Assembly (NCBI GenBank): GCA_029747585.1
Contig: JAPEVF010000156.1
Location: 22,871-86,870 of the forward strand
DNA length: 64,000 nucleotides
Direction: 5' to 3'
DNA from: Pleurotus djamor
Lineage: Eukaryota; Basidiomycota; Agaricomycetes; Agaricales; Pleurotaceae
A program made the position numbers and the translations under genes. The notes beneath the pieces are model-generated. The model had not been told where the DNA came from. It saw only the letters and a program-made list of their open reading frames with translations, and did not search any database. Positions 1 through 11,900 of this stretch are shown here, piece after piece. The stretch's first letter is position 1; every line of letters begins with the position of its first letter.

Positions 1-2088
1 GTGAACTGGAAGCGGAAGGGGAAATGTTCTCGGTTTCGGCTTCGCGGTTAGCAGGCATTGAGGAAACATCCTTGGTCGTGGTTTCGGTCGCGTAACCAGA
101 GCCAATATCTTTGTCGGATTTGTCAGTAGCCGAGGAGGCGGAAGTTGTCCAAGGAGCCGTGCCCATTGGTTGCTCGCTGACCGCTCTTGCCCCTTGAATA
201 CCTCTCGCGATTTTGGCCCTTCGACGATACATCAAGACATCGTCATCTTCGCTGTCCGAATCATCTGCTTCTGCTGGACTTCCAACAACCTGGAAAGCCT
301 CGAGTGCGCTTCGTTTCTTGGACTTGGCCACAGCGGTTTTGGTCCTTGTTTCCTCATCATCAGACCCAGACTCGGAACTCGGTGGTGTGGGGACGGGATG
401 AACGGATGTCTCTTCTTTCGTTGCGTCGGTTGCCCCTTCTCCATCCTCGTCGTCAGTAGGCTCGTCCAAAGCCGATGTGAACGCCTTCAAAAACTCTTCA
501 GCTTCCCTTTCTTTCGCCGCCGCCTCTTCAGCCCTCTTCGCTTGGGCTTGGAGTTTTTCAGCACTGAAAAAACTCCAAGCTTTCTCAGGTGCCGCTTCTG
601 GCTTCGTACACGGTTCACCTCCGTCTGTGCAAACGTCTGATCAGCCTCCCAAACCGCTGATTTGATAATCGGGAAACTTACCAAGGGGCGGGTTTGGATA
701 TACCCCCCATGGTCCATCTTCATCTTCGTCGCTGTCATACTCCGAGTCATCGTACACTTCTTCAACCTGAGTGCGCCCCGTACGCATGATGCTCTCTTTG
801 AGCCGTTTCCCCTGCTCCTCCGACTTTTCCTCCATCTCGCGCCGTCTCTGCATTTTTCTCAGAAGCTCCGTGAATTCTTCATCAGCCTCATTTTCGGACT
901 CAACCCCAGAGTACAGTAGCTCAGCGTGAGCACCATCAACCTCATCACCCCCGCCGTGGCTGACTTCACGCCCAAGGACACGCGCCATGCTACATCCTGG
1001 TAACCACCAAGCGTCGTTTTGGACAGCAACGGCCAATCGTTCTTTCCATTGGGCGCGCTTGTCCACCGGAGTCGTAACCCGCCTTTCATACTCGGGGATA
1101 TAGGCGATTTTGTAAACGACTTCGCCGTCGTCTTGTGGAACGCCGATGACTTGATATTTCTCGGGGGGTTCATCGTCTGGTTCCGGCTCAACGTCGACCA
1201 CCTCTTCATCGTCAGAGTCTGGGTCGTCGTCCCCACATTCTTCAGTTGGCGGAGAGTCAAACTCGACTATTTCATCCTCTCCTTCAGAGTCCGCACCTTG
1301 GTCGGTGTCCTCAATGCTAGTAGGAGCGGAACAGGTCTCCTCGACAGTCGGATCGTCCGCTTGATAATAATCAACCGCGCCTTCTTCAACTGGATCGTCT
1401 GCGTCATTTTCGACCTCAAGGATACCACGTCGAGCGGGAACGATGTCGTCGTCGGATGTCAGCGGAAACTCGTCCATGACGGCGTCGTATCGTGCCCAAC
1501 GGTCTTCATCTTCGGCGGAGTAGTCGATTTCCGGGAACCCATATCGGTTTTCATTGTCGGCGCTATCGCTAGATGGGTCGATGTGGTCTTGGCTCGCGGG
1601 TTGTCGTTCTTGCGCCACTTGCCCGCAGTGGCTATCGAGGAGAGTATCCAGGTCATGGCCGCTGGTATCTGGTTCCTCGTCAATGAAGGAATACAGGTAC
1701 TCCCTGTCGTCATCGTTGTTGTCGACGTTGGCAGGCACCGACTTGTCCTCTTCGGTGGCACCGTTGGATTTGGAGGTCTCACCCACACCACCCTCGCCGT
1801 TCGATCCGTTGAATCGACCAGCCGTTGGCTCTGGCGATGGGCTGCATTCCTCGCCCTCGGAGACTGGCAGACCTAATCTCCTGCGCTGCTCCTTGTAGAT
1901 ATAGTCGGCCACGATCTCTGGGCTGGTCGTCGCGAAATCAAACGGTAATTCGAAGCTGCCACTCGACGGCCACTCTTCTTTCTCCAGTTCCTCGCTGGGG
2001 TACGCTGGATCCATTAATACCATACGATTAGATGGAGGATACTCGGAAACTGGAATGTGGCCATGGACTCACTCGATGCATTGGACAT
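1..2088 (-). CDS. acidic low-complexity protein, unknown function (3' end off window)
   Basis: I do not recognise the family. The model has three exons: 2073-2088 (ATG plus 13 bases, reading MSNAS), 682-2004 and 636 to 1. The introns are 2005-2072 (GTGAGT, CTAAT branch, CCAG) and 637-681 (GTAAGT, 45 bp), and the frame holds across both. The protein is rich in Asp, Glu and Ser, with long acidic runs in the middle. A basic, Ala/Glu-rich and probably helical stretch and a KSKKR-like nuclear signal lie in the last exon. No catalytic motif is visible; a nuclear scaffold or chromatin-type role is only a guess. An alternative start at 2023 lies inside the predicted first intron. The 3' end is missing. 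Confidence 0.6.
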
Positions 2089-2849
2089 TTTGTGTTTCAG
2101 TTGCGTCTTGTTTGTCGGAGGGGAATAGGGAGAGGTTGGCGGATTTCACTCTTGGGTGGTTAGACTTTACTGAAGATCGAAGTGAACAAGAGGTCGGGAG
2201 ATAGTTGTGGTTATGGGTCGAGTGTGGGGAAGACCGATTTGGACATGAAGGATCGACGTTCCACAGGCGCCCAGGGTCGCGTCGCCCATTCTTCCACAAC
2301 GCGACCGTGTTTCTCCTGAGCTGAATAGGGACGCGTCGAAAGCCTGATTGACTACGCCGCTCACGCTGTTTTCGAGCTCTATATCCTCAATATTAAGTCC
2401 ACCTTATGAATTAAAACCGTGTATACCCATAGGATTCCGACTGGTCGTGTACAAGGCTGGGCCCGGCAATCTTGACCGTGATCGACGCAATGCACTCTTA
2501 CAGTCATTATAATCCTTTCTACTGAATGCAATCATCAACGTTTATCGTCATTGATCTGAAGTGCTCGCTGCTTTAGGTGTCCTTTAGCCGTGGAGATATC
2601 TTAGATGGGCTTGGGCCTTGTTTTTCCCAACTCGAGAGGACTTCAACGATTCCCTTCCGTTCAATGGGCGTCGCGCGTGACGCGTGGCATTCCGTCTTTT
2701 CGTCTTAACGGAAAAATAGGGCATGAGACATGCAATCCATTCTGCGAACACGGGGACAGCATAAACATGAGGTGTACGCACTTCGCCTGTGGGACCCTCA
2801 CAAGCGTGCTTATAAGGCACGCTCTCAGCCAACCGCTTTGTACACCCCC
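2089..2849. other. intergenic, divergent promoters
   Basis: This is the shared upstream region of the acidic-protein gene (minus) and the HET gene (plus). No convincing coding exon is seen. It holds a single TGACCGTGA half-site near 2473, related to the palindromic element described elsewhere in the window. Confidence 0.5.
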
Positions 2850-4470
2850 ATGGATCTTCCCATTTTCAATGCTATCGACATATGGCTCATCGTGCTCCTC
2901 TTATATCGTTTCGGACCAGTCAAATCGGATCGCATGGCCCGGCACCTTGTAATGGTATTGGCCTTCTTGCCCGTGGATTGGGTATTGACTTACTGGAAAC
3001 CTACCGAACTGGTACAAATCCTGGCTCGAATAACTGCATCAGTGGCCATCGACTGGTTGTTGAAACGTGGAATTTGGGATCCCAGCCGCACGCTTCGTAC
3101 CCATCGCACTAGGAGGCTATTCGACACTCAAACTCGGACCTTCACGCATGGTTCACACGAATATGCGATCCTATCTCACCGCTGGGATGCCAAAGAATTG
3201 ACATACGATGAACTGCTCATGCAGACGTCCGAATCCACTTCCAATGCCAAATTCAACGGTTTTTGCAAGATTGCATCCGAGATGTACGCTTGCCGATACG
3301 TTTGGATGGATAGTGTCTGTATCAATAAAGGGGACGTTGACGAACTAGACGAGTCCATCCGGTCCATGCACTTGTGGTACCAGAACGCCAATGATTGCGT
3401 TGTATATTTCTCCGACGTCTCGCCGTATGGAGACATCACAAAATCATCGTGGTTTACGCGTGGTTGGACATTGCAAGAGTTCCTGGCGCCAAAGAAGATT
3501 TCATTCTTTTACAATGACTGGACACCAGTTTCAAGTTTTCCGTTCACCTTTGCTCGATTTGCTCGGAAAACGGTTTGGAATTCGATGGACCTCATGGATT
3601 TTTACAAAGGTTATGATAGGAGCCCTACGGGAGATTCCCTCAGAACACTCATCGCAAACGCCGCTGGTAAGCCACCTTCTTTAACTGTTAAAACGCTGAG
3701 ACTAAAAAAGGCTGATCCCCACCATATCTACGTAGGTATTGATGATCCAAACATTTTATCCTATTTATACGAGCCGGATCCCGCAAATCTCCAAGTCCTT
3801 CTCAATTGGGCTCGGAGTCGTCAAACAACCAAGCCAGAAGATTCCGCTTATTCTTTGATCTCCTTGCTCAATATATGTATCCCCGTGAACTACGGGGAAG
3901 GTGCTCATCTCGCTCATGAGCGCCTCACACGGGCTTGTCAACTATTGTCAACACCAAATATTGCATCGAGCAGTAATTCATGGCAGGTTTGTTACGCCGC
4001 CGACCTCCTCAATTCCGAGTACTAAAGCAAGTATATGCCTCTCCTAGCTCGAGGTTGAAGAGATCATCCGTGATCGATCTGTGATATGCCGGAGACACCA
4101 AGCCATGGACAGTCGTCCTGTCCTCATCCGGCTTCGCGGCAACACAATTGGCCAGAGATGCTCACAAGATTTTTCCCTTTGGAAGCCAAATACGTATCTC
4201 CTCTTTACTGACAAGCCATTATTCAAGCATCCAACTATTTATATGGAAGAAAGCTGCAAATTTGATCCAGTTACTCAACAAGTTCCTCTGCGCCTCACTG
4301 TTAGACCAACCGACCCAATTCCGAATTCCACTTTATGGCTCTTACTCAACGAAGAAGAAACTGGACCCGAAACGGTCGTCCCGAGTGTATTCCAATGGTG
4401 CCACGACTGTTGCTGCGCAAGCGATTGTCCCAACACATCATACTGGCGCTCTCAACTGAAGCACAAATAG
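2850..4470 (+). CDS. HET-domain (heterokaryon incompatibility) protein
   Basis: The HET domain starts near residue 105 with YAILSHRW. It continues through a YVWMDSVCINK block and an RGWTLQEFLAP block, the three hallmarks of the family. HET proteins control non-self recognition and cell death after hyphal fusion in fungi. The model joins 2850-3666, 3736-3986 and 4048-4470 (496 aa). The first intron (69 bp) keeps frame and could be retained. It has GTAAGC and CGTAG borders, and removing it restores the usual spacing after the HET domain. The second intron (61 bp) removes a stop. The start at 2850 opens with hydrophobic N-terminal segments; an in-frame ATG at 2730 would add 40 residues. The C-terminal part, with a Cys-rich tail, has no domain I recognise. 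Confidence 0.85.
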
Positions 4471-4698
4471 TTTCGTTTATCTGATTGTTATACGTTCATT
4501 CGAATGATTCAATATGTAACGATGCAAAACCTCTCACTTGGTTTCTCTTCCAATCAAAGCCTGAGTGCTTGAGTGCTTTGAAATCGATCGGCGACCTCGT
4601 ACAGCGAGTCGGACCGTTGTACAATAACTACAAGGCCCACGAGGAAGAGAGGCACGCGTTCATCGCGTGCTCTGAGTACTCTAACAATCTTCGCCATC

Positions 4699-5504
4699 AT
4701 GCTCAAGCGTTCCATCAACATCCCACACCACACCAAGCCCTCAACTTTTGCGACTTTCTCTCTCCCTCCCCATTATCAGCTAGACCCGCCCCGCATGGCT
4801 ACAATCTTCGAGACAGTGGCATTCTTCACCCTCGAGAACGACTTCATCTCTAAAATCGGGTTCATGAATGTACAGGATCTTGCGCGGCACATTCATCGCC
4901 AACGTCGGGCTCTTACAGTAGTCTATGGTCGGGCTCTCGCATCGCTCCTGGCTAACCTGTCCTTTCCGGTCATGAGCTCAATCGTGCTCCTCATTTCTGC
5001 GGGTTTCTCAGGGTGGAGATATGCAGTTGAGGAAGACAAACTTGGACATCTTGAAGCCGAATGGAAACGGCGAGGTCAACATCCTCTTCCTGCTTGTCTC
5101 CTGCTCGATAGGGTCATGCCCATCATTATCTCAACTTCTCTGGGCTTGCTCAGATATTACGTTGATTATGGGAGTGTGGTAGACGGCCTTATCCAATATG
5201 CTGCCTACTGGCTTGTCTCGCAATCATCGTCTGAGTGAGTACGTTTGGAATTTTGACGGCTTTGAACGATGGATTTAACCCTGAGTCTTGACTATCTACT
5301 TCTATTCTGACATTCTGTAGGAATCCGTATATTGATTTAGGGGGCTCATCAACGTTACCGCTTCCGCTGTCATGCGAGCCTGTGTCCCAGGAGACCCTGG
5401 GGCACATTGTCCCCCTGGTTCCAAGATACCAACTGCTCCAGCGACGTCGGTCGGCATGTCGCCGACGCTACCACAGAGATGAGGCTGATCAAGGGCCACT
5501 CTAG
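4699..5504 (+). CDS. small putative membrane protein, unknown
   Basis: Two exons, 4699-5234 and 5321-5504, are joined by a GTGAGT...TGTAG intron of 86 bp and give 239 aa. There are hydrophobic stretches around SFPVMSSIVLLISAGFSGW and VMPIIISTSLGLL, so one or two membrane helices are likely. The C-terminus is short, basic and Arg-rich. An in-frame ATG at 4795 is an equally good start. The 4485-4698 stretch is open in another frame and could hold an undetected 5' exon. I do not recognise the family. It sits 229 bp downstream of the HET gene on the same strand, so it could be co-regulated, but nothing shows this directly. Confidence 0.5.
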
Positions 5505-6152
5505 CTCTCAGTGCTCGGATTGAGACGGTATCAGAGAGTACCATCACGGGTGGACGGGATGATAGAAACACCCAAGGGAATCATAGCCAGTAGCAAAGCA
5601 ACTGAAAGATATGCTCTATGGTTTTGGGTAGCATCAGGGCACTGTGAAAAGGCAGAGCCGCTTACCCAGTCACAGTATTCACAAAGTTGTGACTACCCAA
5701 CTAGTTGGGCTACAACCGTCTTCACCTCGTGTCATGCTGGATCTTCGTGGTAGGTATAGGTTGCGAGTCCGACGCAACAGAATAGAGTGAAAAGCCCATC
5801 GACTTATCTCAGGCCGCGGTTCCAGGTTTGGCTTGGTCGACCTTCTTCTACTTTTGATCAAGTGAGACGCTAACAACATTGAAATCACTCTCAAATCACT
5901 TTAGCATTAAATGCTTAAGGAATATCGAGTTGCTGGCCACCGCCAAGCTCATTGAGGTCCTGTCAAGAGATGATTCAATGAGTGTAGGCTCGAAGGTGAC
6001 GGGGACAACGTATGTGTCCAGTTGCATTATAAAGACGTGAGGATTACGAAGAAAAATGATGGTATAATACAGATGAACAGAAGCAAGAAGGGGAGATAAA
6101 GATGCGACAAGAACACACGCAGTGACGTGAGGTATATCGTAGGGGGACAATT
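5505..6152. other. intergenic, convergent 3' ends
   Basis: This lies between the membrane-protein gene and the 3' end of chk1. Only short unsupported reading frames are present, with no repeat or RNA gene that I can see. Confidence 0.5.
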
Positions 6153-8149
6153 TCAACATTTCTTTTTCCGCAGAACATGTGGTTCCACGTCTTCGGAAAG
6201 AATCAGTGCTTTCCACAGCTGCCTCCACGAAATCGGATTTCCCTAAACGCCAAGCGATGAGCACCAACAGCTTCGGTAAGAGTGGATAAAAAGGCTACCT
6301 CATCGCGCTGCATCAAGCAGAAGGTATACTGGGACCCATTGTGCTCAAAGATCTCAACATCTACCCAACCTTTGAACGCGACCTTCCGCGCATCGAAGCC
6401 GCCAATACGCAGGCGATACTTCTGCGTTTCTCCAGGCTTCGGCTCCGGCTGAGGTGAATCTTTGCATTTCACGTTCATGGTCTGGAGCGACTCTTTTATT
6501 ATCGGATAGAGAAGTGTGGGGCCGAGCGTAGCGTAGAATCTAGTCAAGTGAGGTGTGTAGCGTTGCCCAGTTTGAGTTTGCGACTGAAAGGAATATGAGA
6601 AGAAGTTCCTGTAGCGGAAGGAAGAGAAGAAACTTGCGAAAAGCATCAGGGACTGCGTGAACTGAGACTTGCACGAATCGTTTTGCATTATCGTGTCCCC
6701 ATCGTCGTCCATAGAGTGGCTGAAAAGGATGAAAAGGTTAGACGCAGTCAAGGGAGGAACAGTCAGAAAACATACTCTTCATCTCCTGAGGTGGTCTTCG
6801 CATCCAAGTCCGGAGCTGCGAAGCCTAGGTCACCGTTCAGCCGCAGGGCTTCGGTAAGTTTATCGGCCAGCGCAGCGACACCGTGTTTCTCCAGTTGGCT
6901 GGGCCTAAGTGGGGGTTGTGCCAGGTTAAAAACGAGTAGATGACATGGTAGAAAAGGACGCACCTGACAAACCACGGGTGGGCCCATATCTCTCGCATAG
7001 TCATCCGCTTTTCCGGGTTGACAGTCAACATTCCCCGGATTAGGGCTAGATGAAAGACGCATGAGACGTGTATCAATAGTGGATTCATGGGAGGTACCTA
7101 CATAACACACTGGTACCCAACCGATTCCATGGAGCGTACTTGAAGATCTCCCCATTGACGTAGCTCACGAATTCGGGACTTTGAAGGCTTGGTTCGTCCC
7201 ATGGTGTATCTGTAGGTCAACCGTGTTAATTTGATGGTCTCCACGAAGGGTGAGGGGCGTCGCGTACTGCCGCAAAGCATCGTAAAGAGTATGACCCCGA
7301 TTCCCCACACATCCACAGGTTCAGCATCATATGGGTCATTCGAGTTGAGCTGAGCGCTAATCAGCGGTGATCATGAAGTGTAGAGACGGGATGTTGACGA
7401 ACCTCTGGGGCAACATATGGCAGGCTTCCACAACGTTCGGTGAGTCTCCTCGTCCTCCCCGTTTCCTTAAGCTTATAGACGGCGGCGAGCCCAAAGTCTG
7501 ATATTTTCAGCGTGCCCGCAGCGTCTAACAGCAGGTTTTCAGGCTTCAGATCGCGATGGCACACTCCTTGTGAGTGGATATAGTCCTGTGGGCAGAGGTT
7601 GAAAAAACAGCAAGAACAAAGAAAGCGTTCAGACAAACGCACCATGCCAGCGACGAGCTGCAAAAAGTAGAAATGCGCCACATCGTCTTCCACTCCCACA
7701 TCCGGCGCAATCTTGTCGAACAGATCCCCACCGGCTGCGAGCTCCATTAACATGTAGATCCCCGGAACATATTGCTTCGCGTATTTCAGTTCCACGACCA
7801 CAGCGTTCAAGAATTCCAAAACATTCCGATGCTTCAAAGCCATGTGGACTCGCATTTCCTTGTCAATAGTTTTGCGCTCCTTTTCTGTCGTAGACGATGT
7901 CAAAAGAATGTGCTTGCAAGCAGCGACGCGGTGGGAAGCTATGTTGACTGCACGATATACACTAGAGTAGGTTGAAAGCTAAGTCAACATGCTCGATGAT
8001 ATCAAGAGGGGGAAAACGCACGTAGCAAAGCCCCCGCCGCCGATCCGCTCAATCAATTGATACCCTGTCACCAAAGCACATTATTGCACAACCAGATGGA
8101 AGCAGCATTTGAGCCTACCGTCAACTTTTGGATATTTCGGCGAAGACAT
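6153..8149 (-). CDS. chk1: checkpoint serine/threonine kinase Chk1
   Basis: Ten exons join in frame: 8149-8119, 8064-8022, 7961-7643, 7585-7403, 7349-7268, 7209-7102, 7045-6964, 6904-6776, 6719-6299 and 6242-6153 (495 aa). The kinase domain covers roughly residues 10-280. It has a glycine loop ([12 protein letters not shown]), the catalytic [11 protein letters not shown], and an APE in the activation segment. The C-terminal regulatory domain (about 330-495) carries the KA1-like block [16 protein letters not shown] and ends in PHVLRKKKC, typical of Chk1. Between them, near residues 335-375, lie several SQ/TQ dipeptides, expected targets of the ATR-type kinase. Chk1 halts the cell cycle after replication stress or DNA damage. 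The intron between exons 3 and 4 (57 bp) lacks stops and could be misread as coding. A 30 bp palindrome lies about 140 bp upstream of the ATG. Confidence 0.95.
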
Positions 8150-8548
8150 AATAGTGGGATGGTTTAAGGTGGTTCAAAGGGCCTGTGATGGTCGGCCATG
8201 TTCAAAGGGAGGAGTCACAGAAGACACGCTGCGTCACACCCACGTGAGTCATGACCGGGGTCACTCTGATTCAGCCCTCACGGTAGTTAACCGTGAGAAA
8301 TAGTAATCCCACAGTCATCGTAACTTTCTTGACTCCTCCAAAGCTCTCTGGTTAGGGCCTTCAAAGGTGATACTCACTCATGGCGTCATACCATCGAGGG
8401 CTTCACAGTACAGGGTATGGGGAGGAATTATGAAGCACTTGTTTGAAGCCATGGACGCAGCAAACTGATGGGAAGCTTGAAAAGCCATTTGAAAGGGTGA
8501 GCGTGAGGATAATCCCAGAATTCTCTAAACTACAAGTACAGGTGGAGG
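8150..8548. other. chk1 promoter region
   Basis: This stretch lies between the chk1 start and the 3' end of the interrupted F-box-like gene. It contains a CACGTG box near 8241, the dyad TGACC-GG-GGTCA near 8250-8265, and the 12-6-12 inverted element at 8288-8317. No gene is seen. Confidence 0.5.
8288..8317. promoter_or_regulatory. 30 bp palindromic element in chk1 promoter
   Basis: Arms TAACCGTGAGAA and ATCCCACAGTCA flank a 6 bp spacer. Arm length and spacing match the near-perfect copies at 14481-14510 and 16085-16114. It overlaps a second dyad, CTCACGGT/ACCGTGAG. A role as a dimeric transcription-factor site is inferred. Confidence 0.5.
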
Positions 8549-8755
8549 TTAAGGAGTCCGGCCATTCTTACGAGTTTCCTCTTCGACGACATCCACGACA
8601 AGTTCACACCAATGTCGAAAGTCTACCTTGTCAAGCCGTACAATATCAATCTCCTCCGGCTCTGGGCAACCACGACGGTACCGGAATCCTCCTAGCTCGG
8701 CGCCGTCAAGGTCAATGACAGCAAGGTCGGGAAATGCGGCAAAGAGGACGGAACA

Positions 8756-8763
8756 GTCCACAT
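8756..8763. repeat. 8 bp target site duplication, left copy
   Basis: GTCCACAT directly precedes the left terminus. The identical copy follows the right terminus at 13338-13345. Confidence 0.95.
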
Positions 8764-8930
8764 TAGGGCTGCCGCCCGTAACCGTATACGGTTACGTCCG
8801 TATATCCTACGGTACTGATACGGTGCTCTGAGATGGGAAACCGTACCGTATGTAATCTTATTTTCAGGCTGGCCGGTACGGGTACGGATATTTATACGGC
8901 CGTAAACGGTTATACGGTAACACAAAAATT
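8764..8930. repeat. left terminal and subterminal repeats of hAT element
   Basis: A 17 bp terminal inverted repeat is followed by clustered short motifs (ACCGTATACGG, GGTACGGGTACGG, CGTAAACGG). Arrays of this kind bind transposase in other hAT elements; that role is inferred here. Confidence 0.8.
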
Positions 8931-8943
8931 TCTAAAATATGTT

Positions 8944-11900
8944 CTAAAGACTACCTAGTACCTCACGAACAGCTGTGCGAGCGAGGCGAAGGTGCTGTTT
9001 GACCAGCATCAGGGTCCGGATAGTTTCGGGCTTGAGGCTGGCACGCCGCAGGGAGATGGTGTCACGACCACCTGAAAAAACTCGTTCGACAGCCACAGCA
9101 GAGCCTAAAAACATAAGATAAGTCAAGATTTACAGAGGGTACGCAAAATTGACATACCTGGGATGGAAAGGATGTCGCGCGCAAGACGAAATAGATCAGG
9201 GAATTGAGACTTTCGGCCTACCCACCATTTAATAGGATCACAGTGATCGAAGTTCTCTTGAGGAACTTTGAAGAAATCAAGGAGCTGGTCGGCATCGGGA
9301 CGCTCGGTCTGTTGGTAGCGCTTGGTGAAGTTGACTTTCTGAGGTGACTGCTGAGGCCGAGCAGGTCGAGCTTTGGAAAGAGAGGTGGTGGTGGTGGTTG
9401 CGGAGGAGCTTGTACCATGATGAGCGTAACGCGAGCGGAAAAAATCATGCAAGTTCTTCTTGGAGTCTTCGAGATAATCAAGAAGATCTTGATCGTCATG
9501 ATAGTCTTCTCGAAGGCGCTCATAGCCAATGCGCGGGTCAAGGACTGGCAAGAGACAAGGTTAGTCATGAATCATTACAGGGTAATGGAAGAAACAACTA
9601 ACGTGCCGCCCAGGTGTAGTAGGGAGACTCATCATACTTGAAATAGTAATCGCTCAACTTTTGATGAGAGGCGATAAGAGCGGCCTTGAGCTGCGGAGAT
9701 GTGGTATTCGGTAAGCTGCGAATGATGTCCTTGAGGTGATCCTGTAATCCACGGAAAATGGCGAGAGTGGTGGAGATCATCGGCTGTTTGGTGGTGGACA
9801 TCTCGGTTGTGGCGGAGCGGAAGGACTTCAACCAAGATGTTACGAGCGAGATGGTGGTCCAGTCGTTCTCGGTGAGCTCGTATTTGGAAAGGTCTCGCCA
9901 GAAGCGTTCAACAAAAGCTGTGACGCTTTCCTTGTAATCGAGGGCACGACCTAGTAGGACAATTGGAGATGAGCTCGAAGTCTTGGATAACGAGAAAAAC
10001 ACTCACGAAGCATTTGGTGCGTGGACGACCATCGAGTCTTCACATCCAAGATGAGCATGAGGGCAAGGTCAGTAGAGTTGGCCTGCTCAAGGGCCTTGTG
10101 GACTTCGTCCAGCCAAGACTGGCGTCGCTGCGGTGACGATCGCACAACACGAACAATACGGCGAAGCTTGTCAACAGCTGGAAACTCTGATCCATCCATG
10201 TCTTCATCTTCGTCTATCGCATGATCTTCATCATGCTCCCGGCTCAACGGCGCAGTCACACAATCTTGGTAAGTTGCGTTTCGGCTGTCAGCTGCAGATA
10301 CGGCCCCAACACCTTCAAGGAGCTAAACATATATATTGTTGGTAGAGTACACCCGAATAGAAAGAATCTACGTTGCCTTTAGTGCTGCAAGATGGATGGT
10401 GTGAGGCATACAACGGAGGCGAGCATCAGTAGCTGAGAATTCAATCCCCGCTTCGTGGAAACGGCGCTCGAGAGCCTTCATCATAGTGTCATTGTTGCTC
10501 GCGTTGTCCATAACAAAGGCCATGACCTGAAAACAGCAAAGTTAGACGATAAAGATGTGATCAAAATCAAGCAACTTACACGTGTAGTCAGATCATAGAA
10601 GACAAGGGTATCCCACACCGCCTCGGCCATATTCTCCCCCGAATGATCCCCCTTCAACTCGCGGAAATCGATCATGATCTCCTCTGTCACGCAATTAGAA
10701 AGCGCGGGATAGTTGGGAGTTGGGACATACCAAGCTCACCATCATTGGTGATGTAATGGGCAAGGATGCACAAAAAGGCGTACTGATTACTTGAAGTCCA
10801 CATGTCGAGGGAGATGTGAACCTTTGCTTGCAAGTCCTAGCCGATGGTTATTACTTTGTTGACAAGAGATGGATGGAGCAAACCTTGAACATCTTCTTAA
10901 TATTTCGGACGGTTTCTTCTCCCATCTTCATGACACGATTTCGAACAGCGGTCCGGTGGGGGACATGTAATGGGTTGGGGGAAGGATGATGTGTGTACTC
11001 AAGGAGCTGACGGAATTCGGGCTTGTCAACCTCATCGAATGGTTGATCGCAGGCGATAATCCATTTCGCGAGTAATTCTTCAAACTTATCTTGATCCCAG
11101 GGACCCTAGAGATAGTTGAGCCTGGGCGGTTTTGCGAAGGGTATCAGTCAAAGACATACCTTTGCTTGAGTAGCCTGACGGTTGAAGGCCGCGACGATGT
11201 TCTCGCTGGCCTGCTCCAAGCTTGAGACATAGGTTGCAGCAGTCTCGGCATCTAAGACAGTCTCTGCATGCGCGATGGCGATTTCGGAGTCGGTGGGGCC
11301 GGTGGTGCGAAACTTGAGAACCAGGTAAAGGCGGTACATGGCAGGAAAGTGAGTCTTGAGGTGGCCAGTAAGACCTATATAACATAAGCAGACAATTATG
11401 CGAGGAATGAAAGTTGGCTTACCATTCAACGAGTAGCGCATGGCTTTGGTGATGGTGAGGATCTTTCGGTGCCCATGATAACACTTGAAGTGCTTGTCTC
11501 CTACGTTTGAGCGTCCGTCTGCCCCCACTGGCACTTCTTCGTAGAAATGATAGATAGGGTTGCGTCGACCAGACTAGATGGGGCTCTGTTAGTTATCCAG
11601 ATCATCAGGCCAGCAGTAAAGGAAACATACACTCGCCGCAGCCTTGGATTGCGCACCACTAGGTGCGTGATTGGCGTCATTGCAAACGGGGTCGTCGTCG
11701 TCGTCATCGACTTCTTCAACAGTGACAGCCGGGCGCTAGAAGCAACAAGTCAAGGTTGAGGAATATTGATTGTATGAGGGATCATGCAACGAACCTTAGG
11801 AGGAGGCTTGTCAACACTTGGATCCCGAATGGAGGGATTTGCTTGCTTGCGTTTCGATGCCGCTTGACGAGCATGCGATGCTGCCTTTGCGGTTTTCGTG

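Noticed and set aside
1019..1876. 285-codon plus-strand open frame
   Set aside because: It is antisense to the acidic-protein gene; the Val/Phe-rich composition is what the complement of Asp/Glu/Ser codons gives. There is no family motif.
2050..2072. 23 bp intron option at the start of the acidic-protein gene
   Set aside because: It keeps frame but is too short for splicing; the 68 bp option ending at 2005 has a proper branch site.
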